A stretch of 64,000 bases of DNA from Streptomyces sp. Tue 6430. GTDB taxonomy: Bacteria; Actinomycetota; Actinomycetes; Streptomycetales; Streptomycetaceae. How positions within the stretch are numbered: position 1 is the first letter of the stretch; each line of letters begins with the position of its first letter. Below the pieces are notes generated by a model. That model saw only the letters and a list, made by a program, of their open reading frames with translations. It made no database searches and was not told the origin of the DNA. Of the stretch, positions 42,933 through 52,466 are shown piece by piece. The stretch is taken from positions 558,001-622,000 of the forward strand of contig JAKGSH010000010.1 of assembly GCA_021568835.1 (NCBI GenBank). The letters run 5' to 3'. Position numbers and translations under genes: made by a program.

Positions 42933-44981
42933 GACGGCGGCGCCGAGGGCGAGACGACGGTCTTGCGCAGGCCGCGCTCGATGCGGTCGGCGAGCCCCTT
43001 CGCCTCGTGGCCCAGGCCCGCCTGGGCCACGGCGCTGGTGGCGCCGGAGGCGGTGGCCTCGACGGCGGACTGCGCGGCGGCGACCCTACGGCCGTCCGCC
43101 CAGCCGGAGACGGCGTAGACGACGACGGGGGCGTCGGTGAGGACGGACACCGTCCACGAGGCGCGCTGCGCGTCGCCGAAGGCGGCGGCGAGCGTGCCCT
43201 TCGCGGCGTACGGGCGGGGCATCAGGTCGGTGCGGCCGGCCAGTCCCTCCTTGTCGAACCTGGCGTCGAGGGCGCGCATGCCGGCCGCGTCCGCCGTGGT
43301 GAACAGCAGGCCCACGGTGGTGACGAAGCTGCGGGTGGCGTCGGTGTAGGTCGCGCGCAGCAGGCGGGTGCAGCCGACCGGGGCGAGGGCCTTCCCGAGC
43401 AACGGGTCGAAGGCGCCGGCGCAGCCGCTGTCCGGGGCGACGGCGATCCGCGTCCAGGTGCGGTCGGCGCCGCCGGGGCCGGCGCCCTGTCCGTCCACGG
43501 CCGGGGGGAACAGCAGGTCGACGGGCACGTTGTGCCACAGGTCGCCCGCGGTCGCGTAGACGCTCCGCTCCCCCGCGTCCGCGGGGGAGCCGACGAGCCA
43601 GCTGCCGGTGACGGCACCGCCGATGAGGCCGAACCCGAGGACCACACAGGCCGCGGCCGCGACGGTGTGCCCGCGCAGCCCGCGGCCCCCCGCACGCGGG
43701 GCGTCGCCGTACCCCTCCGGGGCGGCGAACCTCACGACGGGCCGCGCGGAGCCGGGCGCTCCGCCCGGCTCCGCCGGAGCGCTCCACGACAAGGCCGGGT
43801 CGGGCCCGGCCCCGGCGGCCGGGGACGGGGCGTCGAAGCCGGGGTGGCGCAGCGGCGTCGCGGGGCTCCAGGCGGGCGGCGCGTCCGCTTCGGGGTGCCG
43901 CCCGGGCACGGCGGTCGACAGCCCGTCCCGGTGCTGTCCGGGGGCGGGCGCCCAGGAACGCGGGAGGGGGCTCCAGGCGGTGCCGGGGCGGGAGGGCCGG
44001 GGTGGTCGGGACGCGCTCGCGGGGCGCGGCGGGGGTGCCTTGCGCGTCGCGGGTCTCCCGGCGGGAGAAGCCGGGTGGGGCGGGGGCCGGGGCGGGGGTC
44101 CGGTCCGGAGCGGCGGCGGCGCCGGTCGCGCCGTCCTGCGCGCCGGGCCGGGGGTGGCCAGGGGGTGGCGGAGCGGTCCTGGCCGGCGGCCTGCGGGGCG
44201 GTCGGGCGGGAGCCGTTCGCCGGCGCGGCGTCCGGGCCCGTGGGCCGGACGGCGTCCAGCCGTACGGGGCGACGGACTGCCGGGGCTGCCGGGCGGGAGG
44301 TCTCCGGACCGGTGGCGCGGGGGGTCTCCGGACCGGTGGCGCGGGGGGTCTCCGGACCGGTGGCGCGGGTGGGTGCCGGGTGCGGGGAGCGGGTGCCGTC
44401 CGGGCGGGCGGGGCGGGGGACGGCGGGACGTGCCGGGTCGGCACCGGCCGATCCCGCGGCGCCGGCACCGTCCGGACCGGCTGCAGGACGGGAACCGCCC
44501 CAGCGGGCCGGGTGCGTGATCTGCTGTTCCGCCGGCCCTGCCGGCCCTGCCGGCCTCGCCGGTTCCGCCGGGCGCGGGGGTATGGGGACCGTGCGGCGGC
44601 CGCCGTCGGTGGCCGCGGACCGGGGGCCGTCCTCCGGCCCGTGCGCTCCGGTCCGGGACGGGCCCTCGTCGCTCCTGCCGGTCCCACCGCTCCGGGGCGG
44701 ACCGTCCGGGAAGCGGGCCGACGCGGGGGCGGGGGCATGTGGTCCAGGTGCGGGGGCCGGGGCGGCAGGTGCGGGAGGCCCGGCGCGGCGGACGGCGACT
44801 CCGGGGCCGTACGGAACGACGGGAACCCCGCGGGCGGCGGTCCGGGCGCCCGGGAGTCCGCGTCGTGGTCGTGGTCCGGGTCCGTGGACGCCGGTGGGTG
44901 GGGCGGGCGGGGCGGAGCCGCCGGGGGCGGGGGCGTCACGGGGCGGGGGGGAACCGAGGCGCGGCGTGCTTCCGTGCTCAT
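42929..44981 (-). CDS. Proline-rich single-pass membrane protein, partner of mycosin (frame breaks)
   Basis: Not a family I recognise. From ATG 44981 (STEARRASVPPRPVTPPPP) a cytoplasmic region of about 400 residues is dominated by Pro, Ala, Arg and Gly. A membrane helix (HTVAAAACVVLGFGLIGGAV) follows, then an extracellular domain of about 220 residues with two Cys (DSGCAGAFDPLL, VGCTRLLRATY) and a helical end. The frame changes several times within the proline-rich part (roughly 44750, 44170 and 43980), so its sequence is uncertain; from 43909 down it is clean. Overlap with mycosin suggests a joint function. Total length is about 680 residues if repaired. Confidence 0.6.
44299..44370 (-). repeat. 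Three tandem 24-bp repeats
   Basis: Units start at 44299, 44323 and 44347, each GGTCTCCGGACCGGTGGCGC plus four G-rich bases. In the proline-rich protein they encode ATGPETPR repeats. Confidence 0.85.
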
Positions 44982-45260
44982 GCACCCCCCGTTTCCTCGT
45001 GCCCGCGCCGTCGTCGCCTGCGCGGGCCGGTCTCCTCGGCCAGGCGGCCCCGGTGCGGACCCGACGGTCCTTCCTGGGCACGCATACCCGCACGGGAGGA
45101 CCGGCATCCCGGCACGGGTGACCGGCCGGAGCCCTCCTCCGTGCGTGCGCGTCACTCTACGGCTTGTTCCTGCGCGAACGGGAACCGGTCCGCGCCTCCA
45201 GGGGCATCTGCCCGGAACGTCCCCCTACCCTGCGGTAATCGGTTCTGGCAGGCTGCGTCC

Positions 45261-46462
45261 ATGACTGCGCGCGCCGCCGACCGGGTCCGGTACGACCGGG
45301 CCACCGCCTCTCTCGACGCCCCTCTCGCCGTCGTCGACCTGGAGGCGTTCGACGCCAACGCGGACGACCTGGTGCGCCGGGCGGGCGGGAAGCCGGTCCG
45401 GGTCGCCAGCAAGTCCGTCCGCTGCCGGGCCCTGCTGGAACGCGTCCTGGCGAAGGACGGTTTCGCGGGCGTCATGTCCTTCACCCTGGCCGAATCCCTG
45501 TGGCTGGCCCGGTCGGGCTTCGACGACGTCCTGCTCGCCTACCCCTCCGCCGACCGCGCCGGCTTCGCGGAGCTCGCCGGCGACCCCGAACTGGCCGCCG
45601 CCGTCACGGTGATGGTCGACGACGTCGCCCAGCTCGACCTCATCGACTCCGCGCGCGGCGAGGGAGGCGAAGTGGTCCGGGTCTGCCTGGAGCTGGACAC
45701 CTCGCTGAAACTGCTGGGCGGCCGGGTGCGGGTCGGCGCGCTGCGCTCACCACTGCACTCCCCGGCCCAAGTGGCCGACGTGGCGCGGGCGGTGGCCCGA
45801 CGGCCGGGGTTCCGGCTGGTGGGGCTCATGGCGTACGAGGGACACATCGCGGGCGTGGGCGACTCGGTGGCCGGGCGGCCCTTCCGGTCACGGGCGGTCC
45901 GGCTGATGCAGGCCGCCGCCCGCCGTGAACTCGTCGAGCGGCGTGCCGCGGTGGTGCGTGCGGTGCGGGCCGTGGTGCCGGACCTGGAGTTCGTCAACGG
46001 CGGCGGCACGGGCAGTGTGCAGCACACGGCCGCGGAGGACGCGGTCACCGAGATCGCGGCGGGTTCGGGACTGTACGTGCCACGCCTGTTCGACAACTAC
46101 ACGTCGTTCAGCGGCCGTCCGGCCGCCCTGTTCGCCCAGCCCGTCGTACGGCGGCCGGGTGTCGGCGTCGTCACCGTCCTCGGCGGCGGCTACCCCGCCT
46201 CCGGTGTCGCCGGCGGCGACCGGCTGCCGGTGCCGTACCTGCCGGAGGGTCTGCGCTACGACCCGCAGGAGGGACCCGGCGAGGTGCAGACCCCGCTGCT
46301 CGGCTCCCCGCCGACGATCTGCTGATCGGCGACAAGGTGTGGTTCCGGCACGCCAAGGCGGGTGAGCTGTGCGAGCGGTTCGACACCCTGCATCTGATCG
46401 AGGGCGACCGGGTGACGGCGACCGTGCCGACGTACCGGGGCGAGGGCCGGACGTTCCTCTGA
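45261..46462 (+). CDS. Amino acid deaminase/aldolase-like PLP enzyme (frameshifted)
   Basis: About 400 residues of the alanine-racemase-like barrel family with D-threonine aldolase/D-serine dehydratase relatives. PLP Lys is in PVRVASKSVRCRALL; GLMAYEGHIAGVGD, EFVNGGGTGSVQHTA and VLGGGYPASGVAGGD follow. The C-terminal metal-binding segment is GDKVWFRHAKAGELCERFD. The frame breaks near 46312 (GSP|ADDLLIGDKVWF). ATG at 45261. The substrate is unknown; the annotation name is by family only. Confidence 0.8.
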
Positions 46463-46723
46463 GCCGCGCAGACGGAGCAGACGGAGCAGACCGTGCAGAC
46501 CGTGTGGTTCCGGTTCGCCGCGTCGGTCCGAGGGGTGCCGGCCGGTGGGCTCGAGGGCGCCGGTCGGGAGTCCTCCGCCGCCGGTGCGGCGGAGGGGGTC
46601 CCGGGGTGCGTCGGTGGCCGGTCCGGGGTGCCGTCCCGCCGGCGTTCCCGGTGGGGAGCCGCCGGGAGCGCCGTACCGGCCGGGCGGGGGCGTCGCGTTC
46701 GTCCCAACACTGCGGGGCGCGGC

Positions 46724-47506
46724 CTACAGCGGGGTGACGTACGCCCCGGAGATGCCGCCGTCGACCAGGAAGTCGCTGGCGTTGACGAAGGAGGAGTCGT
46801 CGCTGGCCAGGAAGGCGACGGCGGCGGCGATCTCGTCGGCCTCGGCGAACCGCCCGGCCGGGATGTGGACGAGCCGGCGGGCCGCCCGCTCGGGGTCCTT
46901 GGCGAACAGCTCCTGGAGCAACGGGGTGTTGACCGGTCCGGGGCAGAGGGCGTTCACGCGGATGCCCTCCCGCGCGAACTGCACGCCCAGTTCCCGGGAC
47001 ATGGCGAGGACGCCGCCCTTGGAGGCCGTGTACGAGATCTGGGAGGTGGCGGCGCCCATCCTCGCCACGAAGGACGCCGTGTTGATGATGGAGCCCCTGC
47101 CCTGGCGCCGCATGTAGGGGATGGCGGCCTTGCAGCACAGGTAGACGGAGGTGAGGTTGACCTCCTGGACGCGTTTCCAGGCCTCCAGCCCGGTGTCGAG
47201 GATCGAGTCGTCGTCGGGGGGTGAGATCCCGGCGTTGTTGAAGGCGACGTCGACGCTGCCGTAGGTGTCGTACGCCGCCTTGAACAGGGCCTCCACCTGG
47301 TCGGGGTCGGTGACGTCGACCTTCACGAAGAGGCCTCCGACCTCCTCGGCGGCGGCTTCGCCGCGGGTCTCGTCGACGTCGCCGCAGACGACGTGGGCCC
47401 CCTCGGAGGCGAGGCGGCGCGCGGTGGCGAGGCCGATCCCGCTGCCGGCCCCGGTGATGACGGCGGTGCGGCCGACGAGCCGGCGGCAGACGATCTCTTC
47501 GGTCAC
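46724..47506 (-). CDS. SDR family dehydrogenase of the GlnA4 cluster
   Basis: 260 residues: NAD site AVITGAGSGIGLATARRLAS, DVAFNNAGISPPDD, YTASKGGVLAMSRELG catalytic segment, and end NASDFLVDGGISGAYVTPL. GTG at 47506 overlaps the aldehyde dehydrogenase stop by four bases (GTGA). The SDR follows ALDH and glnA4 in one operon, so it probably interconverts an alcohol/aldehyde intermediate in the same amine or ethanolamine pathway. The exact substrate is inferred only from position. Confidence 0.88.
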   Translation of the reverse strand: MTEEIVCRRLVGRTAVITGAGSGIGLATARRLASEGAHVVCGDVDETRGEAAAEEVGGLFVKVDVTDPDQVEALFKAAYDTYGSVDVAFNNAGISPPDDDSILDTGLEAWKRVQEVNLTSVYLCCKAAIPYMRRQGRGSIINTASFVARMGAATSQISYTASKGGVLAMSRELGVQFAREGIRVNALCPGPVNTPLLQELFAKDPERAARRLVHIPAGRFAEADEIAAAVAFLASDDSSFVNASDFLVDGGISGAYVTPL

Positions 47507-49007
47507 TGTGCGGAACCCTCCGTGCTGATGAAGACGTTCTTGGTCTCGGTGAAGGCGGTCAGGGCGTCCGGGCCGAGTTCGCGGCCGATGCCGGACTGCT
47601 TGAAGCCGCCGAACGGGGTCCAGTAGCGGACGCTGGAGTGCGAGTTGACGGACAGGTTCCCGGCGCGCACGGCCCGCGAGACGCGCAGGGCGCGGCCGAC
47701 GTCGCGGGTCCAGACGGAGCCGGAGAGGCCGTAGTCGGTGGCGTTGGCGAGTTCGATCGCCTCCGCCTCGTCCTCGAAGGGGAGGACGACGGCGACCGGG
47801 CCGAAGACCTCCTCGACGGCGACGCGCGCACGGGGGTCGAGGCCGGTCAGGACGGTGGGCGGGAACCAGAAACCGGGGCCGTCGGGAGCCTTGCCGCGGA
47901 TGCCGGCCAGGCCGTCGGGCACGTACGAACGGACGCGGTCCAGCTGGGCGCGGGAGATCAGCGGGCCCATGTCCGTGGTCTCGTCGGCCGGGTCGCCGAC
48001 CACGACCGACTCGATCGCGGGGGCGAGAAGGTCCAGGAAGCGGTCGTGGACGGCGCGCTGGACGAGGATGCGGGTGCGGGCGCAGCAGTCCTGTCCGGCG
48101 TTGTCGAGGAAGGCCATGGGAGCCGCCGCGGCGGCGGCCTCGACGTCGGCGTCGGCGAAGACGATGTTGGGACTCTTGCCGCCGAGTTCCAGGGTGACGC
48201 GTTTGAGCTGCTCGGCGCCCTTCGCCCACACCCGTTTGCCCACGGTCGTGGACCCGGTGAAGACGATCTTCGCCACGCCGGGATGCTCGACCAGGGCGTT
48301 GCCCGCGACGGGGCCGCGGCCGGGCAGCACCTGGAGGAGGCCCTCCGGCAGGCCGGCCTCCAGGGCCAGTTCGGCCAGCCGCAGGGCGGTCAGCGGGGTC
48401 GTCTCGGCGGGCTTGAGGAGCACCGCGTTGCCGGCGGCGAGCGCGGGGCGGTGCCCCAGGCCGCGATCGGCATCGGGAAGTTCCACGGCGCGATGACGCC
48501 GACGACGCCCAGCGGTTCGAGGATCGTGACGTCGAGGCCGCCCGCGACCGGGATCTGACGTCCCGTGAGCCGTTCCACCCCGCCGGCCGCGTAGTCGAGC
48601 AGATCACGGACGTTGCCCGCCTCCCAGCGGGCGTTGCCGACGGTGTGTCCGGCCTCGCGGACCTCCAGCTGCGCGAGTTCCTCGAGGTGCTCGTCGACCC
48701 GCGCGGCGAACCGGCGCAGCAGGCGGGCGCGGTCGCCGGGCGCGAGGGCGGCCCAGCGGGACTGGGCCCGGGTGCCGCGCACGACGGCCGCGTGGACGTC
48801 GGCCCCGGTGGCGGCGGGGACGGTGGCGACGACCTCCTCGGTGGCCGGGTCGATCACCCGCAGCAGGTCCGGAGGAAGGTCGCCGGCCGGGAGCCGGTCG
48901 GAGGTGGACCGGTCCGAGGTGGACCGGTCGGAAGCGGACCGGCCGGAGATGGGCTGGTCAGAGGTGGACTGGTCGGAAGTGGGCTGGTCGGGCAAGGAGG
49001 GCCTCAC
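47503..49007 (-). CDS. Aldehyde dehydrogenase with repeat-containing N-terminus (frameshifted)
   Basis: About 501 residues. NAD-binding and catalytic signatures: VIAPWNFPMPIAAWG, VFTGSTTVGKRVW, TLELGGKSPNIVFADADV (Glu) and NAGQDCCARTRILV (catalytic Cys after GQD), end GFKQSGIGRELGPDAL. The first 40 residues are a D(Q/R)(S/P)xS pentapeptide repeat not normal for the family. The frame breaks near 48452 (WGTAP|ALAAGNAVLLKP). GTG at 49007 overlaps the glnA4 stop by four bases. It likely oxidises the gamma-glutamylated aldehyde made downstream of GlnA4. Confidence 0.88.
48896..48985 (-). repeat. Six tandem 15-bp repeats in the ALDH N-terminus
   Basis: Six units of the form GGTCGGAGGTGGACC (one to four changes each) run from 48896 to 48985, encoding DQPTS, DQSTS, DQPIS, GRSAS, DRSTS, DRSTS. 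The 15-bp unit keeps the reading frame whatever the copy number. Confidence 0.85.
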
Positions 49008-50362
49008 ATGCGTTCGAAGGAGCGGCGCAGCTCCCAGTCGGTGACCGCCGCGTCGAAGGCCTCCACCTCGACGCGGGCCATGTTGCGGTAGTGCGCGACG
49101 ACCTCGTCGCCGAAGGCCGCCCGGGCGACGGCACTGTTCTCCCACAGCTCGGCGGCCTCGCGCAGGGTGGTGGGGACGTGCGCGTAGTCGGCGGTGTAGG
49201 CGTTGCCCGCGCAGGGCTCGGGCAGTTCCAGCTTCCGCTCGACGCCGTGGAGGCCGGCGGCCACCAGTGCGGCGACGGCGAGGTGCGGGTTGACGTCGCC
49301 GCCGGGCAGCCGGTTCTCGAAGCGGAGGGAGCGGCCGTGGCCGACGACGCGCAGGGCGCAGGTGCGGTTGTCGTGTCCCCAGGCGACGGCGGTCGGGGCG
49401 AAGGAGCCCGGCTGGAACCGCTTGTAGGAGTTGATGTGCGGGGCGTACAGGAGGGAGAAGTCGCGCAGCGCGGCGAGCTGTCCGGCGAGGAAGTGGCGCA
49501 TGACGTCGGACATCCCGTCCGGCCCGGCCATCGCGTTGGTGCCGTCGGCGTCCGCGAGGGAGAGGTGGATGTGGCAGGAGTTGCCCTCGCGCTCGTCGTA
49601 CTTGGCCATGAAGGTGAGGGAGACGCCCTCCTGGGAGGCGATCTCCTTGGCGCCGGTCTTGTAGAGGGCGTGCTGGTCGCAGGTGACCAGGGCCTCGTCG
49701 TAGCGGAAGACGATCTCGTGCTGGCCGGGGTTGCACTCGCCCTTGGCGGACTCGACGGTGAGACCGGCGCCGGCCATGTCGTTGCGCAGGCGGCGCAGCA
49801 GGGGCTCGACGCGGCCGGTGCCGAGGATCGAGTAGTCGACGTTGTACTGGTTGGCCGGGGTGAGTCCCCGGTAACGGGCGTCCCAGGCCTGCTCGTAGGT
49901 GTCCTTGAAGACGATGAACTCCAGCTCGGTGCCGACCTGGGCGGTGTAGCCCAGCTCGGCGAGGCGTTCGAGCTGGCGGCGCAGGATCTGCCGGGGGGCG
50001 GCGACCACGGGCGAGCCGTCCTCCCAGGCGAGGTCGGCGAGGAGCATCGCCGTACCCGGGTGCCAGGGCAGGCGGCGCAGGGTGCTCGGGTCGGGGCGCA
50101 TGGCGAAGTCGCCGTAGCCCCGCTCCCACGAGGACATCTCGTAACCGCCGACCGTGTTCATCTCGGTGTCGACGGCGAGGAGGTAGTTGCAGCCCTCGGT
50201 GCCGTGTTCGAGGACCTCGTCGAGGAAGAAGCGGGCGGCGAACCGCTTGCCCTGGAGACGCCCCTGCATGTCGGGGAAGGCGAGGACGACGGTGTCGATC
50301 TCACCGCCGGCGACGAGGGCGTGCAGCTCCTCGACGCCGAGCGGGGGTGTGCGGTCTGCCAC
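49004..50362 (-). CDS. glnA4: Glutamine-synthetase-like gamma-glutamylamide ligase (GlnA4 type)
   Basis: 452 residues with GS beta-grasp and catalytic domains: YTAQVGTELEFIVFKDTYEQ, ESAKGECNPGQHEIVFRYDE, GNSCHIHLSL, RFENRLPGGDVNPHLAVAAL. The usual GS nucleotide and metal Glu residues are present, but it lacks the adenylylation tyrosine loop of GlnA. Gene context (GntR regulator divergent, ALDH and SDR downstream, class-I amidotransferase beyond) matches S. coelicolor SCO1613, reported as gamma-glutamylethanolamide synthetase. I infer ATP-dependent ligation of glutamate to ethanolamine or a related amine. Confidence 0.85.
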   Translation of the reverse strand: MADRTPPLGVEELHALVAGGEIDTVVLAFPDMQGRLQGKRFAARFFLDEVLEHGTEGCNYLLAVDTEMNTVGGYEMSSWERGYGDFAMRPDPSTLRRLPWHPGTAMLLADLAWEDGSPVVAAPRQILRRQLERLAELGYTAQVGTELEFIVFKDTYEQAWDARYRGLTPANQYNVDYSILGTGRVEPLLRRLRNDMAGAGLTVESAKGECNPGQHEIVFRYDEALVTCDQHALYKTGAKEIASQEGVSLTFMAKYDEREGNSCHIHLSLADADGTNAMAGPDGMSDVMRHFLAGQLAALRDFSLLYAPHINSYKRFQPGSFAPTAVAWGHDNRTCALRVVGHGRSLRFENRLPGGDVNPHLAVAALVAAGLHGVERKLELPEPCAGNAYTADYAHVPTTLREAAELWENSAVARAAFGDEVVAHYRNMARVEVEAFDAAVTDWELRRSFERM

Positions 50363-50497
50363 GGGAGGGCCTCCTCAGGCTTCCTCGGCTGTTACGACTG
50401 CTGTGGGGGCTGCGGCTGCGGCTGCGGGGCTGCTGTTACGGCTGCGGAGCGCTGCCGGGGCTGCTGCTGGGGGCTGTGTCGGACGACCGGGAGCCAT

Positions 50498-50517
50498 AAG
50501 GTATTGCCGGGAACCTT
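50498..50517. promoter_or_regulatory. Candidate GntR operator upstream of the regulator gene
   Basis: AAGGTATTGCCGGGAACCTT has 5-bp inverted arms (AAGGT/ACCTT) 10 bp apart, between the divergent glnA4 and GntR genes and 24 bp from the GntR ATG. The rest of 50363-50497 is a GCTGCGG-rich simple repeat upstream of glnA4. Confidence 0.35.
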
Positions 50518-50541
50518 TACTTGGGAAGGGGGCGCGACCGG

Positions 50542-51276
50542 ATGCCGGCGGACGGCGGGGAAGGACCGGCGGACCGGCTGACGCCGGTGCTCCGGCCGGT
50601 ACGGGCCGGGAACGGTTTCGAGGAGGCCCTGCAGCAGGTCCTCCAGGTGGTACGGCTGGGCCTGGTGCCCGGCGGGGAACGGCTCCCGGCCGAACGGGAC
50701 CTGGCGGAGCGGCTCGGGATCAGCCGGGTGACGCTGCGCGAGGTGCTGAAGGTGCTCCAGGACCAGGGGCTCGTGGAGTCCCGCCGGGGCAGGTACGGCG
50801 GGACGTTCGTGCTGCCGCGCACGGACGCGGTCGGCGAGGACGAGTTGCGGCGGCGGATCACCGAGGCCGACCTGGAGGACGTGCTCCGGTTCCGGGAGGT
50901 GCTGGAGGTCGGCGCGGCGGGCCTGTGCGCGGCGCACGGGCTGACGGCGGAGCGGGCCGGACGGTTGCGGGCGGCCCTGACGCGCACCGAGGACGCCCCG
51001 CTCGCCGAGTACCGCCGCCACGACACGATGCTGCACCTCACCCTCGCCGAGCTGTGCGGCTCCCCGTCGCTGGCGGCGCAGTACGCGGCGGTCCGGGCGA
51101 CGCTCAACGACCTGCTGGACTGCATCCCGCTGCTGGTGCGCAACCTGGAGCACTCCCAGCGCCAGCACACGGCGCTGGTGGGGGCGGTGCTGGACGGCGA
51201 CGCGGACGGGGCCCGGGAGATCATGCGCGAGCACTGCGCCGGGACGGCCGCGCTGCTGCGGGGTTTCCTCGCCTGA
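50542..51276 (+). CDS. FadR/GntR family transcriptional regulator (EpuRII-like)
   Basis: 244 residues: GntR winged helix (ERLPAERDLAERLGISRVTL, then REVLKVLQDQGLVESRRG) and a FadR-type all-helical FCD domain ([20 protein letters not shown], FHxxL-like HDTMLHLTLAELCGS with metal/effector residues, and a final His in HTALVGAVLDGDADGA). ATG 50542 with GGGAAGGGG upstream is preferred over a TTG at 50521. Divergent from glnA4; the S. coelicolor counterpart, EpuRII by memory, represses glnA4. Confidence 0.85.
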   Translation: MPADGGEGPADRLTPVLRPVRAGNGFEEALQQVLQVVRLGLVPGGERLPAERDLAERLGISRVTLREVLKVLQDQGLVESRRGRYGGTFVLPRTDAVGEDELRRRITEADLEDVLRFREVLEVGAAGLCAAHGLTAERAGRLRAALTRTEDAPLAEYRRHDTMLHLTLAELCGSPSLAAQYAAVRATLNDLLDCIPLLVRNLEHSQRQHTALVGAVLDGDADGAREIMREHCAGTAALLRGFLA

Positions 51277-51410
51277 CCCACGGACGTGTTCAATGGTTCA
51301 CTTCTGGTCCATTCGGTCCGCACGGGGGCAGCGGCCGCACCGAGGCGGCAACCGTGCGAAGGCAGCGGCCGTGCGGAGGCAGTGGCCGACGGCGGGACGG
51401 AGGGCGTGGC

Positions 51411-52108
51411 GTGACGAACGGGACGGACAGGCCGCTGATCGGCGTCAGCACCTATCTGGAGGCCGGTACGCGATGGGGGGTGTGGGAGCTGGAGGCGGTG
51501 CTGCTGCCGGCCGGGTATCCGCGGCTCGTGCAGCGGGCGGGCGCGCTGGCGGCGATGCTGCCGCCGGACGCCCCCGAGCACGCGGCGTCCGCCGTGGCCC
51601 GGCTGGACGGGCTGGTGATCGCGGGCGGACCCGACGTCGAGCCCGCGCGCTACGGCGCCGAGCGCGATCCCCGGACGGGGCCGCCGGCGCGGGAGCGGGA
51701 CGCCTGGGAACTGGCGTTGATCGGGGCGGCGCTGGGGGCGGGGGTGCCGCTGCTGGGGGTCTGCCGGGGGATGCAGTTGCTGAACGTGGCGCTCGGGGGT
51801 CGCTCGTGCAGCACCTGCCCGGGCACGCGGAGGCGCCCGGGGTGTTCGGGCGGCACGCGGTCAAGCCCGTACCGGGCACCCGGTACGCCGCTCTGGTCCC
51901 GGAGGAGACGTCGGTGCCCACCTTCCATCACCAGGCGGTGGAGCGGCTGGGGGCGGGACTGGTGGCGTCCGCGTACGCGGAGGACGGGACGGTGGAGGCC
52001 GTCGAACTCCCGTCCGCGGGCGGGCGATGGGTGCTGGGGGTGCAGTGGCATCCGGAGGTGGGGGACGATCTGCGGGTGATGCGGGGGCTGGTGACGGCGG
52101 CGGGGTGA
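51411..52108 (+). CDS. Class-I glutamine amidotransferase, gamma-Glu-GABA hydrolase (PuuD) type, frameshifted
   Basis: About 232 residues. GATase-1 signatures: GVSTYLEAGTRWGVWELEAV, LDGLVIAGGPDVEPARYG, nucleophile Cys in LLGVCRGMQLLNVALGG, and His-x-Glu in VLGVQWHPEVGDD. PuuD-type enzymes release glutamate from gamma-glutamylated amines, which would complete the GlnA4/ALDH route. GTG 51411 follows GGACGGAGG. The frame breaks near 51797 (ALGG|SLVQHLPGH). Same strand as and 134 bp after the GntR gene. Confidence 0.85.
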
Positions 52109-52466
52109 GGCGGCGAGGCGGGACAGCCGGGTGCAGCCGCGCGGCAGGCCCGCGAAGCCAAGCCGCGCGGCAGACCCGCGAGGTGAGGCGGCACCGCGAG
52201 CCCACGAGCCCACGAGCCCACGAGCCCACGAGCCCACGAGCCCACGAGCCCACGAGCCCACGAGCCCACGAGCCCACGAGACGAAACCGCACGGCGGGTG
52301 CGACGGATACGGCGGGTACAGGCAGGTCTCCGCGCCCCGCCGCCCTTCCCGGCCCGGCCCCGGGGGCTGCGCCCCGAGCCCCGCGTCGCCCCTGGGCGGG
52401 CCCCGTCCCGACCGCCGGACGGACCGGACGCGCCGGTCCCCGCCCGCCCGGGGCCCCGCCCGCCGC
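52109..52466. other. 358-bp intergenic region with octamer array
   Basis: Between the convergent amidotransferase and LysR genes. 52109-52200 holds imperfect repeats of CCGCGCGGCAG-ACCCGCGA. 52201-52280 is a perfect octamer array, and 52281-52466 is GC-rich sequence with no family-like frame or clear terminator. Confidence 0.5.
52201..52280. repeat. Ten perfect tandem copies of an 8-bp unit
   Basis: CCCACGAG is repeated exactly ten times (80 bp) with no change, preceded by a further CGAG. No spacers, so not CRISPR. It is at the 3' ends of two convergent genes, outside any supported coding frame. Confidence 0.95.

Noticed and set aside
41731..44981. A type VII (ESX) secretion locus around the mycosin
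   Set aside because: No EccB, EccC, EccD or WXG100-type small protein is present within the window around it.
50397..50470. GCTGCGG-rich tract upstream of glnA4 as a regulatory array
   Set aside because: Irregular simple-sequence tract without fixed period or symmetry; no regulatory claim can be supported.
52201..52280. CRISPR array
   Set aside because: Units are contiguous 8-mers with no spacers and no cas genes nearby; the 15-bp and 24-bp arrays at 48896 and 44299 are also spacerless and lie in coding frames.
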